This document shows positions 7,122-16,008 of a stretch of DNA of 58,194 nt, in pieces. Location: contig CANQWO010000009.1 in the NCBI GenBank assembly GCA_947627565.1, forward strand, positions 1-58,194. The letters are read 5' to 3'. Under the pieces are notes generated by a model, which ran no database searches, was not told the DNA's origin, and saw only the letters and a program-made list of their open reading frames with translations. The position numbers and the translations under genes are program-made. Each line of letters opens with the position of its first letter. Positions within the stretch are counted from its first letter, which is position 1. This stretch comes from an uncultured Clostridia bacterium (GTDB lineage: Bacteria > Bacillota > Clostridia > Christensenellales > Borkfalkiaceae).

Positions 7122-8558
7122 ATGTCGAAAAAAATCTTGATCATGGATACCATTCTCCGCGACGCGCATCAGTCGCACGCGGCGACCAGAATGCGCACGG
7201 AGCAGATGCTGCCCGTTCTCGAACAGCTCGACGATATCGGCTACTATTCTCTCGAGGGATGGGGCGGCGCGACGTTTGATTCCTGTATGCGCTTTTTGAA
7301 CGAGGACCCTTGGGAACGGCTCAGGACGCTTAGAAAATATCTCAAGAAAACGCCCATTCAAATGCTGCTCCGCGGGCAGAACCTTCTCGGATACCGCAAT
7401 TATGCGGATGATCTCGTCGAGAAAGTCGTCGAAAAATCTTTTGAAAACGGCATCGGCGTCATCCGCGTCTTTGATGCGCTCAACGATCCCCGCAACATCG
7501 CGTCCTCGATGAAGGCCATCAAGAAATACGGCGACCAGATCAAAAAGACGGATCCCACGCGCGGGATCTGCGAGGCGGCCATTTCGTACACTTCGGGCCC
7601 CGTCTATACGAAAGAATACTTCATCAACCTTGCCAAGACGTATGAATCCATGGGTGCGGACAATATTTGCATCAAGGATATGGCCAATCTTCTTTTGCCG
7701 TTCGACGCCTATGAGCTCGTGCGCGCGCTGCGGGCGGCGCTTCGTCCCGAAACCAAGATCCACCTTCATACCCACAACACGACGGGCACGGGCGACATGG
7801 TCAACCTCATGGCCATTCAGGCGGGCGTCGATATTGTGGACACGGCGCTCTCGCCTCTCGGCAACGGCACGTCGCAGCCCGCGACCGAGCCGCTTGTCGC
7901 GACCTTAAAGGGCACGGAATACGATACCGGGATCGACCTCGAAAAGCTCATTCCCATCGCAAACCACTTCAAGAAGGTCGCCGCCGAGCTCGAAAAAGAG
8001 GGCTCTCTCAATCCGAAAGTGCGTCAGGTCGACGTCAATACGCTCATCTACCAAGTTCCCGGCGGCATGCTCTCCAACCTCATGAACCAGCTCAAAAAGG
8101 CGGGGAAGGAGGACAAATTGCAGGAGGTGCTCGCGGAAGTTCCCAATGTGAGAAGAGATTGCGGCTATCCGCCGCTCGTCACGCCGTCGTCGCAGATCGT
8201 CGGAACGCAGGCCGTGATGAATGTCGTCATGGGGGAGCGGTATAAGATGGTCACCAAGGAGACGCGCGATCTCTTTGCCGGGAAATACGGCGCGCTTCCC
8301 ATGCCCATCAACGAAGAAGTCGCCGAAAAAGTTTTGAGGGGCGAGAAGCGCATCACATACCGCCCCGCAGACGATCTCGCGCCGGAGTATGAGAAGCTCA
8401 AGGAAGAAGTCATTGCGAAAGGGTATTATACGCAGGAGGAGGACGTGCTTTCCTATGCTTCCTTCCCCGAAGTGGCGGAGAACTTCTTCAAATGGCGCAA
8501 GGCGAAAGACGAGGGCGTTGACAGCGACCTTGCGAAGACGGGCGTTTATCCCGTTTAA
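7122..8558 (+). CDS. oadA: oxaloacetate decarboxylase alpha / pyruvate carboxylase subunit B carboxyltransferase
   Basis: A 478-residue HMGL/DRE-TIM carboxyltransferase that moves the carboxyl group of oxaloacetate to biotin, giving pyruvate. The TIM-barrel start is DTILRDAHQSHAATRMRT (residues 9-26). The active-site Lys lies in ICIKDMANLL near 184-193 and the metal-binding histidines in HLHTHNTTG near 213-221. The C-terminal conserved PYC/OADA domain runs to the end (VPGGMLSNL, GYPPLVTPSSQIVG). There is no fused biotinyl domain, so it should use the separate carrier upstream. Last gene of the operon. It is a different fold from the first carboxyltransferase, so the pump may serve two substrates. 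Confidence 0.93.
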   Translation: MSKKILIMDTILRDAHQSHAATRMRTEQMLPVLEQLDDIGYYSLEGWGGATFDSCMRFLNEDPWERLRTLRKYLKKTPIQMLLRGQNLLGYRNYADDLVEKVVEKSFENGIGVIRVFDALNDPRNIASSMKAIKKYGDQIKKTDPTRGICEAAISYTSGPVYTKEYFINLAKTYESMGADNICIKDMANLLLPFDAYELVRALRAALRPETKIHLHTHNTTGTGDMVNLMAIQAGVDIVDTALSPLGNGTSQPATEPLVATLKGTEYDTGIDLEKLIPIANHFKKVAAELEKEGSLNPKVRQVDVNTLIYQVPGGMLSNLMNQLKKAGKEDKLQEVLAEVPNVRRDCGYPPLVTPSSQIVGTQAVMNVVMGERYKMVTKETRDLFAGKYGALPMPINEEVAEKVLRGEKRITYRPADDLAPEYEKLKEEVIAKGYYTQEEDVLSYASFPEVAENFFKWRKAKDEGVDSDLAKTGVYPV

Positions 8559-8570
8559 CGGAATCTGACC

Positions 8571-8599
8571 AGCGAGCGGGGGCGCGTGCCCTCGCTTTC
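8571..8599 (+). terminator. likely terminator of the decarboxylase operon
   Basis: AGCGAG (8571-8576) pairs with CTCGCT (8591-8596) around an inner GGGC/GCCC stem, followed by TTTCC. The T run is poor. Confidence 0.5.
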
Positions 8600-8608
8600 C
8601 ATTGTGAT

Positions 8609-9832
8609 ATGAAAAAAATCGTGATCGGCGGGGGAGCTTCCGGGCTCATGGCGGCATACAGCGCGGCTTCGCGCGGGCATGAAGTCATTCTTCTCGAAAA
8701 GAACGAGAAGCTCGGCAAGAAAATTTATATAACGGGAAAGGGGCGCTGCAATTTGACCAACGATTGCACGCCGGAAGAGTTTCTCGAACATGTGGTCCGC
8801 GGCCGGAAATTTCTCAGGGGCGCGGCTTACCGCTTTTCCGCGGCCGATACGATGAACTTTTTTGAAGAACACGGCCTTGCGCTCAAGGTGGAGCGCGGCA
8901 GACGCGTGTTTCCCGTGAGTGACCATGCGAGCGACGTTACCAAAACTCTGGAATCGGCATGTCGGGAGTGCGGCGTTGAAATTCGGCTTGGAGTCGAAGT
9001 GAATGAAATCGATGTTTTGCATGGTACTGTGCGTGGCATAAACTGTACCATGGGACATATTTCCGCAGAGAATGTCATTCTCGCAACGGGCGGGCTCTCG
9101 TATCCTTCGACGGGGTCAACGGGAGACGGCTATCGGTTTGCCGCGGCGCTCGGACACACGGTCACCGCGTGCGTGCCGTCGCTCGTCGGGATCGAGGTCC
9201 TCGGGGTCGCGGCAGCGCAGGGCATTTCCCTCAAGAATTGCGCTCTGACGTGCAGACATGGGAGGAAGATCATTTTTTCGGAGCAGGGCGAGTTGCTGTT
9301 CACCCATTACGGGATCTCCGGGCCGCTTGTTTTGTCGCTCTCCGCGAACATCAATCGCATTGCGCCGGACGAATGCCGACTTTCGCTTGATTTTAAGCCT
9401 GCTTTGGATGAAAAAAAGCTCAATGAGCGCCTTCTCCGCGATTTCGGCGAGCGCTCGAACGAGCAGTTGAAGAGCGTGATGCGGGGGCTTCTGCCGGCCG
9501 GATTGGTCGGTCTCGTGCTTTCTGCCGCGGCGGTTTCGCCGGAAAAGCGGGCCAACAGCGTCACGAAAGAGGAGCGGGCGCGCCTCATTGCGGCCCTGAA
9601 ATCTTTCCCGATGACACCCGTTGCCCTTCGCGGATTCCATGAGGCCGTGGTGACGTCGGGGGGCGTGGATCTCAACGAAGTCGATCCGCGCACCATGGGC
9701 TCCAAATTGGTCCGCGGTCTGTATTTCTGCGGAGAAATGCTTGACGTCGACGCCTATACGGGCGGCTACAATCTGCAGATCGCATTTTCAACGGGCTATC
9801 TTGCCGGGATCGGGCAGGGAGAGGCTTCATAA
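8609..9832 (+). CDS. HI0933/YhiN family flavoprotein (NAD(P)/FAD-dependent oxidoreductase)
   Basis: A 407-residue FAD protein. The N-terminal dinucleotide-binding motif is GGGASGLMAAYSAASRG (residues 7-23) and the family signature GKKIYITGKGRCNLTN follows at about 36-51; ATGG near 155 and a C-terminal second FAD contact (GLYFCGEMLDVDAYTGGYNLQ) complete it. The family is widespread but its reaction is not established; some members act on RNA or envelope substrates by inference only. No clear ribosome binding site precedes the ATG. Codons around 9015-9043 contain a degenerate copy of the dispersed 29-bp motif. Next to cmk, plsC and ispH, a common Clostridia arrangement. Confidence 0.9.
   Translation: MKKIVIGGGASGLMAAYSAASRGHEVILLEKNEKLGKKIYITGKGRCNLTNDCTPEEFLEHVVRGRKFLRGAAYRFSAADTMNFFEEHGLALKVERGRRVFPVSDHASDVTKTLESACRECGVEIRLGVEVNEIDVLHGTVRGINCTMGHISAENVILATGGLSYPSTGSTGDGYRFAAALGHTVTACVPSLVGIEVLGVAAAQGISLKNCALTCRHGRKIIFSEQGELLFTHYGISGPLVLSLSANINRIAPDECRLSLDFKPALDEKKLNERLLRDFGERSNEQLKSVMRGLLPAGLVGLVLSAAAVSPEKRANSVTKEERARLIAALKSFPMTPVALRGFHEAVVTSGGVDLNEVDPRTMGSKLVRGLYFCGEMLDVDAYTGGYNLQIAFSTGYLAGIGQGEAS
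9015..9043 (+). repeat. degenerate copy of the dispersed 29-bp motif (copy g)
   Basis: TTTTGC, then GGTACT, then TGCGTG and CATAA line up with copy e (reverse complement of 40284-40312) at about 23 of 29 positions. It lies inside the flavoprotein gene in the same frame as copies c and d. A CATGGTAC/GTACCATG inverted repeat overlaps it (9019-9051). Confidence 0.4.
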
Positions 9833-9860
9833 GGTAATTGCAGAATGCCTGTATATGCAG

Positions 9861-9889
9861 TTTTGCGATGTACTATGTTTGACATACTA
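9861..9889 (+). repeat. dispersed 29-bp motif (copy a), intergenic
   Basis: TTTTGCGATGTACTATGTTT followed by GACATACTA, about 23 of 29 identical to copy d. It lies between the flavoprotein stop and the aroH-cmk promoter. Confidence 0.65.
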
Positions 9890-9921
9890 TATGCCCCGCT
9901 GTCCCGTATCGCAAAAAAATC

Positions 9922-9950
9922 TTGACATTCGCGCGATTTTGCGTTAAAAT
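9922..9950 (+). promoter_or_regulatory. sigma-A promoter of the aroH-cmk operon
   Basis: TTGACA (9922-9927), 17-nt spacer, TAAAAT (9945-9950). A normal ~20-nt leader with AAGGAG precedes the ATG at 9978. Confidence 0.85.
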
Positions 9951-9977
9951 AGACAATGAGAGTAAGGAGAAAGATTT

Positions 9978-10988
9978 ATGGTAGTGATCCGCGGCGCGAC
10001 GACGGTCGCATGCGACGAAAAGGATGAGATCAGAAAGGCTGTCAAAGAGCTCTTGGAACAGATCGCAAACGTCAATCTTCTCATCAAAGATGAGATCGTC
10101 AGTATTGTCTTTTCTTCAACGTCGGATATCCATTCCTACTATCCGGCGAAGGCCGCGCGGGAAGCGGGGTTTGAAGGGTGTTCGCTCTTTTCCGCGCAGG
10201 AGCCCGATATCCAGGGCGGTCTCGCACTCTGCATCCGCGTCATGATTTTTGTGGAGAAGGATATGACGCCCCGCCATGTCTATCTGCGCGGCGCGAAAGT
10301 TTTGCGAAAGGATATCGCGACCGTCTACAGCGTCGCGATCGACGGGCCTGCGGGAAGCGGGAAATCCACAATCGCAAAGCGCCTTGCGGCGGATTATCAT
10401 ATCCATTATCTCGATACCGGCGCCATGTACCGTGCCTGTGCGCTCAAAATCCTCGAAGCGGGCGTGGCCGTCGATGACGAAGCCGCGATCGTCGACCTTA
10501 TGCGTACCGTCAAGTTGGAGGTATCTTACGACGAAACGGGGAATCAGCATACGCTGCTCGACGGGCGGGATGTTTCGGAGGAGATCCGTAGGCCTCCCAT
10601 CTCCATGGCCTCTTCGAGGGTCTCCAAACATCCCAGCGTGCGCATGCATATGGTCGAGAAGCAGCGGGAGATCGCTTCCAAGATGAGTTGCGTGCTCGAC
10701 GGGCGGGATATCGGGACATTTGTGCTTCCCGACGCCGATTTTAAGTTTTATCTGACGGCGAGCCCCGAGGTCAGAGCGAAACGGCGTTACGACGAACTGG
10801 TCGCCAAGGGAAACCAAGTGGACTTCGAAGAACTCAAGGCGGAGATCATTCGCCGCGATGAGCAGGATTCTACACGCGCGGTGGCGCCGCTGAAACGGGC
10901 GGAAGACGCCGTACTCATCGACACGACCGACCTCTCGATCGACGAAGTGTTGGGTCGCATCAAAAGCTATATGCAGGAGCGGATCTGA
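9978..10988 (+). CDS. cmk: fusion of AroH-type chorismate mutase and cytidylate kinase
   Basis: A 336-residue two-domain enzyme. Residues 1-115 are an AroH-class chorismate mutase (chorismate to prephenate): the known catalytic residues of Bacillus AroH have counterparts here, Arg5 in VIRGATTV, Glu75 in AQEPDI, Arg87 in CIRVMI and Tyr102 in HVYLRGA. Residues about 117-336 are cytidylate kinase (CMP/dCMP to the diphosphate), with P-loop GPAGSGKST at 123-131, YLDTGAMYRA, the DGRDIGT motif and RRDEQDSTR near the lid. Both halves look intact. No stop or restart lies between them, so this is a true fusion. It overlaps the acyltransferase start by 1 nt and leads the operon cmk-plsC-ispH/S1. Confidence 0.93.
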   Translation: MVVIRGATTVACDEKDEIRKAVKELLEQIANVNLLIKDEIVSIVFSSTSDIHSYYPAKAAREAGFEGCSLFSAQEPDIQGGLALCIRVMIFVEKDMTPRHVYLRGAKVLRKDIATVYSVAIDGPAGSGKSTIAKRLAADYHIHYLDTGAMYRACALKILEAGVAVDDEAAIVDLMRTVKLEVSYDETGNQHTLLDGRDVSEEIRRPPISMASSRVSKHPSVRMHMVEKQREIASKMSCVLDGRDIGTFVLPDADFKFYLTASPEVRAKRRYDELVAKGNQVDFEELKAEIIRRDEQDSTRAVAPLKRAEDAVLIDTTDLSIDEVLGRIKSYMQERI

Positions 10989-11734
10989 TGGAACCGGGCG
11001 AAAAACTTACGCGTGCACAGAAAAAGGAGCTGAAAAAGCAAAAAATTCGCGAAAAGCGGGCGGCGCGCAATCTGCATGTGCGTCTGGTTCCCGCGAACAA
11101 AAAAGGGTATCACATCAACCGTTTCATGAATTTTTTGCGGGTCCTCTTCTATCCCGTGCACTTCCTTGTGTACCCGTTCAAGTTGCACGGACACAAGCGG
11201 GTGGGGAAAGGGGCCTGCATCTACTTCGGCAACCACTATTGTATTTTCGATATTTTCTATCCCGCGCATACGACATGGGAAGCAATCCACTTTCTCGCCA
11301 AGCAGTCCATCCTCGAGGCGCCCGTCCTCAATTATTGGGGGATGAAGATCGGCGCGATCGGCGCCATGCGCGACGGATCGGACATCCGCACCGTAATGGA
11401 ATCCATGAAGGTCTTGAAGAACGGAGAAAAACTGTCTCTGTTCCCGGAGGGGACGCGCAACAAGACGGACGGCGACGATTTTCTGCCTTTCCACGGCGGC
11501 GCGGCGCTCCTTGCCATCAAGACGCAATCGCCCATCATCCCGTTTGTCATTTGCAACAGGCCGAAAGTCTTCCGCCTCACGCATGTCGTATTCGGGGAAC
11601 CCTTTGAACTCAGCGAATATTACGGAAAGAAGCTGAAGCCGGAGGATTACGAGGAGGCCGACGCCAAATTGCGCCGGAAACTTTACGACTTGCGAGACGA
11701 GTTCCGCGCCTCGCGGGCGAAGAAGAGAACATGA
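10988..11734 (+). CDS. plsC: PlsC-like 1-acylglycerol-3-phosphate acyltransferase
   Basis: A 248-residue acyltransferase that would add the second acyl chain to lysophosphatidic acid at the inner membrane face. The catalytic motif NHYCIFD (NHx4D) is near residue 78, and the substrate motif FPEGTRNKT near 154. The first 35 residues are very basic (KKELKKQKIREKR), followed by a hydrophobic segment (MNFLRVLFYPVHFLVYPF) that probably attaches it to the membrane. Length is normal. The start overlaps the cmk stop (TGATG) and its end overlaps the next start, implying translational coupling. Confidence 0.9.
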   Translation: MEPGEKLTRAQKKELKKQKIREKRAARNLHVRLVPANKKGYHINRFMNFLRVLFYPVHFLVYPFKLHGHKRVGKGACIYFGNHYCIFDIFYPAHTTWEAIHFLAKQSILEAPVLNYWGMKIGAIGAMRDGSDIRTVMESMKVLKNGEKLSLFPEGTRNKTDGDDFLPFHGGAALLAIKTQSPIIPFVICNRPKVFRLTHVVFGEPFELSEYYGKKLKPEDYEEADAKLRRKLYDLRDEFRASRAKKRT

Positions 11735-13956
11735 CGGTCGTCGTTGCGCGGGACCACGGTTTTTGCGCCGGGGTACGGAAAGCAGTGCAAACGGCGCTGG
11801 CGATCGACGCGGAAAACACCTATCTCCTCGGCGAGTTGATCCACAATGCCGACGTCACGGCGCGCATTGCGGCCCGCGGGATCAAAACGGTGGAGGACCC
11901 GTCGGAGGTTCCCGCCGGCGCCCGTCTCATGATCCGTTCCCACGGCGTGGGGCGCGAAATCTTCGCGCAGTGCGAGGAACGCGGGTTGGAAGTCATCGAT
12001 TGCACCTGTCCGTTTGTAAGGCGTACCCAGGAGATCGTCTCCCGGGAGAGCTGCGAAAAACTGGTCGTGATTGCGGGCTTTCCGGCGCATCCCGAAGTCA
12101 TCGGCCTCATCGGCTGGGCGCAGGGAGAAGTGCGCGTTGTCTCGTCGGAGGACGCCGATTTGACTTTCGCGGCGGGTCGGGAAGTCGTTTTGGTCGCGCA
12201 AACAACGGTTTCGGAACAATTTTTTTGCAAAATCGGTGAAAATCTTCAAAAAGTATCCCCGAAATCACTTGTTATTTTTCCGACAATTTGTTATACTACT
12301 GTCAGGAGGCAGCTTGAAGCGGCCCGTCTTGCCGCGGAATGCGACGCGATGGTCGTGATCGGGGGCCTCAACAGCAGCAACACAAAACAACTCGGCGAAA
12401 TTGCTCGGGCACACTGCGGCCATGTTTTCATGGTAGCGGATCCCAAAGCATTCGAATATGAAAAACTGAAAAATTTTGGTAGGGTCGGCGTTATCGCGGG
12501 AGCGAGTACTCCCGATTGGCAGACTCAGGAGGTTCTTTTCAAAATGGTGGAAAACAACGCGGAAGTACTGAAGACCGATGTCCCCGCAGAAGCGGAAGCC
12601 GTCGAAGCGCCCGTAGCGGAAGAGGTCAAAGCGGAAGAAGTTGCTCCGGCAGCAAGCGAAGCGAAAGCGGAGGAGCCCGCGGCGCCCAAGTCGGCCATGG
12701 AACAGATCATGGACGACATCGACAAAGAGGAGCGCTACAAGAAAGGGCAGATCATCAAAGTCCGTATCGTCTCCGCTACGGATGAGGAAATTTTTGTCTC
12801 CGGTTCCGGAAAGCTGGAAAACAGAATCCCCAAGTCCGAGCTCGACTGTGAAGAGTACAGCCGCGAAGTATACGAGGAGAAAGCGAAGAACGGCGAAGAG
12901 ATCGAAGTCATCGTGACGGCGGTCAAGCCCACGCAGCTCTCCGAGAAATTGGTGAAGAAGCTGAAGGAAGAGGAAGCGATGCTCGCGGATATCGAAGCGG
13001 GCAAAGAGTTCTCTGTCGTCTGCACCGGCTCCAACAAGGGCGGGCTTACGGCAGAGCTCGGAACTTATCCCGTCTTCGTTCCCAGAAGGGAGATCCGGAT
13101 CGGTTATGTTTCCGACCTTGAAAAATACAAGGGCAAGACGCTTCGCCTCAAGCTCATCGAGATCCGCAAAGAGCGGAGAAAGGAGATCATCGCCTCCCAG
13201 CGCGTCGTTCTCGAAGCGGAGCGTGCGGAACGCGAAGCCGCTAAGGCCGCCAAAGAGGAGAGCTTCTTCTCTTCCATCCAGGTCGGCGACGTCGTGGAAG
13301 GAAAGGTGGAGCGCGTAACGAGTTTCGGTGCCTTCGTCTCCGTCAACGGGTTCGATTGCCTTGCGCACATTTCCGACCTCTCCTGGACGGGCGTCAAAGA
13401 AGTGACCGACGTCCTCGAAATCGGGAAGCGGTATCAATTCCAGGTGCTCAAGATCGACCGCGACGGCAAGAAGGTCTCCATCGGATATAAACAGTTGCAG
13501 CCCCAGCCTTGGGAGCTTGCCGCCGAGAAATATGCCGAAGGCGATGTCGTGCACGGGAGAGTCGTTCGCATTGTTCCGTTCGGCGCCTTCGTCGAATTGG
13601 AGAAGGGCATTGACGGGCTCGTCCATGTGTCTCAGATCACGCACGAATGGCTTGAGAATCCCACCTCTGCGCTGACGATCGGGGAAGAGGTCGACGCGAA
13701 AATCATCGCGTTCAATCCCGCGGAGCGCAAGATCACGCTTTCCATCAAGGCGCTTCAGCCCCGTCCCGAATTTGAGCCCCGTCCCGAGCGCAGCGAAGAA
13801 AGCGGCAACGGCGGGCGTCGCGAGAGAGGCGGCAAGAAGGGCAACCGTCGCACGGCGCAGTCGTATGGCGAAGAGGACGAATACAGAGAATGGTCGGAAG
13901 GCGGGAACTTCGGCGCCTCCATCTCCGAGCTTCTTGGCAACGACGAGAATAAATAA
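11731..13956 (+). CDS. ispH: IspH (HMBPP reductase) fused to ribosomal protein S1
   Basis: A 741-residue fusion. Residues 1-280 are IspH, the iron-sulfur enzyme making IPP and DMAPP at the end of the MEP pathway. Its three cluster cysteines are in GFCAGV (Cys12), DCTCPFV (near 94) and TICYTTVRRQ (near 190), with SHGVG, FPAHPEV and GGLNSSNTKQL also present. A linker rich in Glu/Ala/Pro (about 282-325) leads to four S1 RNA-binding repeats (residues about 335-690) and a Gly/Arg-rich tail. This bifunctional form is known from several Clostridia. dxs and ispA of the same pathway lie in the right half of the window. Third gene of the cmk operon. Confidence 0.95.
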   Translation: MTVVVARDHGFCAGVRKAVQTALAIDAENTYLLGELIHNADVTARIAARGIKTVEDPSEVPAGARLMIRSHGVGREIFAQCEERGLEVIDCTCPFVRRTQEIVSRESCEKLVVIAGFPAHPEVIGLIGWAQGEVRVVSSEDADLTFAAGREVVLVAQTTVSEQFFCKIGENLQKVSPKSLVIFPTICYTTVRRQLEAARLAAECDAMVVIGGLNSSNTKQLGEIARAHCGHVFMVADPKAFEYEKLKNFGRVGVIAGASTPDWQTQEVLFKMVENNAEVLKTDVPAEAEAVEAPVAEEVKAEEVAPAASEAKAEEPAAPKSAMEQIMDDIDKEERYKKGQIIKVRIVSATDEEIFVSGSGKLENRIPKSELDCEEYSREVYEEKAKNGEEIEVIVTAVKPTQLSEKLVKKLKEEEAMLADIEAGKEFSVVCTGSNKGGLTAELGTYPVFVPRREIRIGYVSDLEKYKGKTLRLKLIEIRKERRKEIIASQRVVLEAERAEREAAKAAKEESFFSSIQVGDVVEGKVERVTSFGAFVSVNGFDCLAHISDLSWTGVKEVTDVLEIGKRYQFQVLKIDRDGKKVSIGYKQLQPQPWELAAEKYAEGDVVHGRVVRIVPFGAFVELEKGIDGLVHVSQITHEWLENPTSALTIGEEVDAKIIAFNPAERKITLSIKALQPRPEFEPRPERSEESGNGGRRERGGKKGNRRTAQSYGEEDEYREWSEGGNFGASISELLGNDENK

Positions 13957-13969
13957 TCGAATCAAATGC

Positions 13970-14001
13970 ATACGGCGGACTTCGGTCCGCCGTATTTCTA
14001 T
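13970..14001 (+). terminator. terminator after ispH-S1
   Basis: A perfect 11-bp stem ATACGGCGGAC / GTCCGCCGTAT closed by a TTCG tetraloop (13970-13995), then a T-rich tail. Confidence 0.85.
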
Positions 14002-14085
14002 ATAAAATTTTTGCGAATTGTTGGAAATTTGTTTTCGGATGTCAGAAAGAGGGTATATAAATAGGAGAAAACAAGAGGTGAAACT

Positions 14086-15900
14086 ATGGAAAGACAGGGT
14101 AATATTCGCATCTCCAGCGAAAACATGATGCCGATCATCAAAAAGTGGCTGTATTCCGAAAAAGATATCTTTCTTCGCGAAATCGTTGCAAATGCCTCCG
14201 ACGCCATTACCAAACATAAGAAATTGGCGTCCATGGGTGAAACCTGCGGAGAAGACGCCTACCGCATCACCGTGACGACGGACGAAAAACAGAACACGCT
14301 CACCGTCGAGGACAACGGCATCGGGATGACTGAGGAAGAGGTGGAAAAGTATATCACGCAGATCGCCTTTTCCGGCGCGGCCGATTTCCTCGAAAAATAC
14401 GAGAAAGCCGGCGGCGACGGCATCATCGGGCATTTCGGGCTCGGCTTTTATTCCGCATACATGGTCTCCGAGCGCATCGAGATCTTCACGAAATCCTATC
14501 TCGAGGACGCCAAGGCCGTGCGCTGGGAATCGGACGGGGAGAGCACATATACCATCGGCGATTGCGAGAAGGAGACGCACGGGACAAAAGTCGTGATGCA
14601 CCTCGCCGCGGAGGAAAAGGAATTTTCCAAAGAGAGCAATATCCGCAACCTGTTGCGGAAGTATTGCGCGTTTATGCCCTATGAAATTTATCTGAACCCC
14701 AAGGGCACCGAGGAGGACAAGCCCGTCAATACGCCGTTTCCGCTCTACCTCAAGATGCCCAAGGATTGTACCGAGGAGGAATATAAGTCCTTTTACAGGG
14801 AGACGTTCTCCGATTTCGAGGATCCGCTGTTTTGGATCCATCTGAATATGGAATATCCGTTCCGTCTGCACGGGATCCTCTATTTCCCCAAGGTCAAAAA
14901 GCAGGTGGAACTTGAGCGCGGGCAGGTAAAACTGTATTGCAACCAAGTCTTTGTGGCCGACAATATCAAGGAAGTCATTCCCGAATTTTTGATGCTGTTG
15001 AACGGCGTCATAGATTGCCCCGATATCCCGCTGAATGTATCCCGTTCGTTCTTACAGAACGATAGGGAAGTTCGGAAAATCGCGAAACACATCGTAAAGA
15101 AAGTCGCGGATAAACTCAATGAACTCTACAAGAACGATCGCGAGCGCTATGAAACTTGTTGGCCCGATCTCGCGACCTTTGTCAAGTTCGGCGCGATCAA
15201 AGACGACGATTTCTATAAAAAAGCCGCGGATATCATCATTTATAAGAACTTGAACGGGGAGTATAAGCCGATCAAAGACTTCTTCGGAGAGGAGGTCTCC
15301 GAGGAGGACGCGAAGGCCGGCAAGGAACCGCAGACGGCATATTATGTCTCCGACGAGAACAAGCAGGCGCAGTATGTCCGCATGTTCCGAGAGAACGGGC
15401 TCGACGCCGTCATTGCCGACGCCTATATCGATCCGCACTTCATCAGTTATCTGGAATACAAGAATCCCACGCGAGTGCGCTTCATGCGCATCGACGCCGA
15501 CATTGCGGGCGCGCTCAAGGAGGAAGGGGAAGCGGACAGCGAATTGGAAACGATCTTTGCGGATATCCTTAAGGAAAAAGGGGTGAAGGTCAAGTCGGAA
15601 AGGCTCAAAGATGTCGGGGTGCCGGCTGTCGTCAACGTCTCCGAGTTCATGCGCAGGATGTCCGAGATGAACAGCTTTTATCGCATGGGGGATACGGAGG
15701 CCGAGGTGACTCTGATCGTCAATACGGCCTGCCCCGAAGTTTTGGCGATCAAAGAAACGGGCGAGCAGGAACGCAAGCTGGCCGTGGAGTATATCTATTA
15801 CCTCGCGCTCATGAATTATCGCACCTTGAAACCGGAAGAACTTGCCGCATTTACGGCAGAAAGTACGGAATTTCTTGGAAAATATTTGAAAACAAAGTAA
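14086..15900 (+). CDS. htpG: chaperone HtpG (Hsp90)
   Basis: A 604-residue Hsp90. The GHKL ATP-binding domain shows LREIVANASDAITK (residues 25-38, with the Mg-binding Asn), EDNGIGMTEEEV near 79-90 and GHFGLGFYSAYMVS near 115-128. The middle domain contains the conserved INGVIDCPDIPLNVSRSFLQ-type stretch, here LNGVIDCPDIPLNVSR near 305-320. Length is close to other bacterial HtpG proteins of the short class. An AGGAG-like site (ATAGGAGAAAAC) is upstream. It stands alone after a terminator; I see no CIRCE operator (TTAGCACTC-type) in the 130-nt gap. Confidence 0.96.
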   Translation: MERQGNIRISSENMMPIIKKWLYSEKDIFLREIVANASDAITKHKKLASMGETCGEDAYRITVTTDEKQNTLTVEDNGIGMTEEEVEKYITQIAFSGAADFLEKYEKAGGDGIIGHFGLGFYSAYMVSERIEIFTKSYLEDAKAVRWESDGESTYTIGDCEKETHGTKVVMHLAAEEKEFSKESNIRNLLRKYCAFMPYEIYLNPKGTEEDKPVNTPFPLYLKMPKDCTEEEYKSFYRETFSDFEDPLFWIHLNMEYPFRLHGILYFPKVKKQVELERGQVKLYCNQVFVADNIKEVIPEFLMLLNGVIDCPDIPLNVSRSFLQNDREVRKIAKHIVKKVADKLNELYKNDRERYETCWPDLATFVKFGAIKDDDFYKKAADIIIYKNLNGEYKPIKDFFGEEVSEEDAKAGKEPQTAYYVSDENKQAQYVRMFRENGLDAVIADAYIDPHFISYLEYKNPTRVRFMRIDADIAGALKEEGEADSELETIFADILKEKGVKVKSERLKDVGVPAVVNVSEFMRRMSEMNSFYRMGDTEAEVTLIVNTACPEVLAIKETGEQERKLAVEYIYYLALMNYRTLKPEELAAFTAESTEFLGKYLKTK

Positions 15901-15917
15901 AATTTTTCGGAATGGTA

Positions 15918-15946
15918 TTGACAATCGTCCGTCACACTGTTATAAT
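15918..15946 (+). promoter_or_regulatory. perfect sigma-A promoter of the cold-shock gene with flanking inverted repeat
   Basis: TTGACA (15918-15923), 17-nt spacer, TATAAT (15941-15946). An imperfect inverted repeat, CGTCCGTCACAC (15926-15937) and GTGTGAAACGGACG (15954-15967), brackets the -10 box and start point and could be an operator or a 5' RNA element. The leader is about 55 nt. Confidence 0.85.
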
Positions 15947-16008
15947 AATGTTTGTGTGAAACGGACGGGGCATGTCTGCCGCGACGAAGCACAATAGGAG
16001 GTAACATT

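Noticed and set aside
12265-14946. 893-residue open frame on the - strand
   Set aside because: It lies antisense to ispH-S1 and htpG, both clear genes; it is a codon-bias shadow with no family likeness. The same applies to long frames at 3248-5215, 6198-7775 and 35951-40197.
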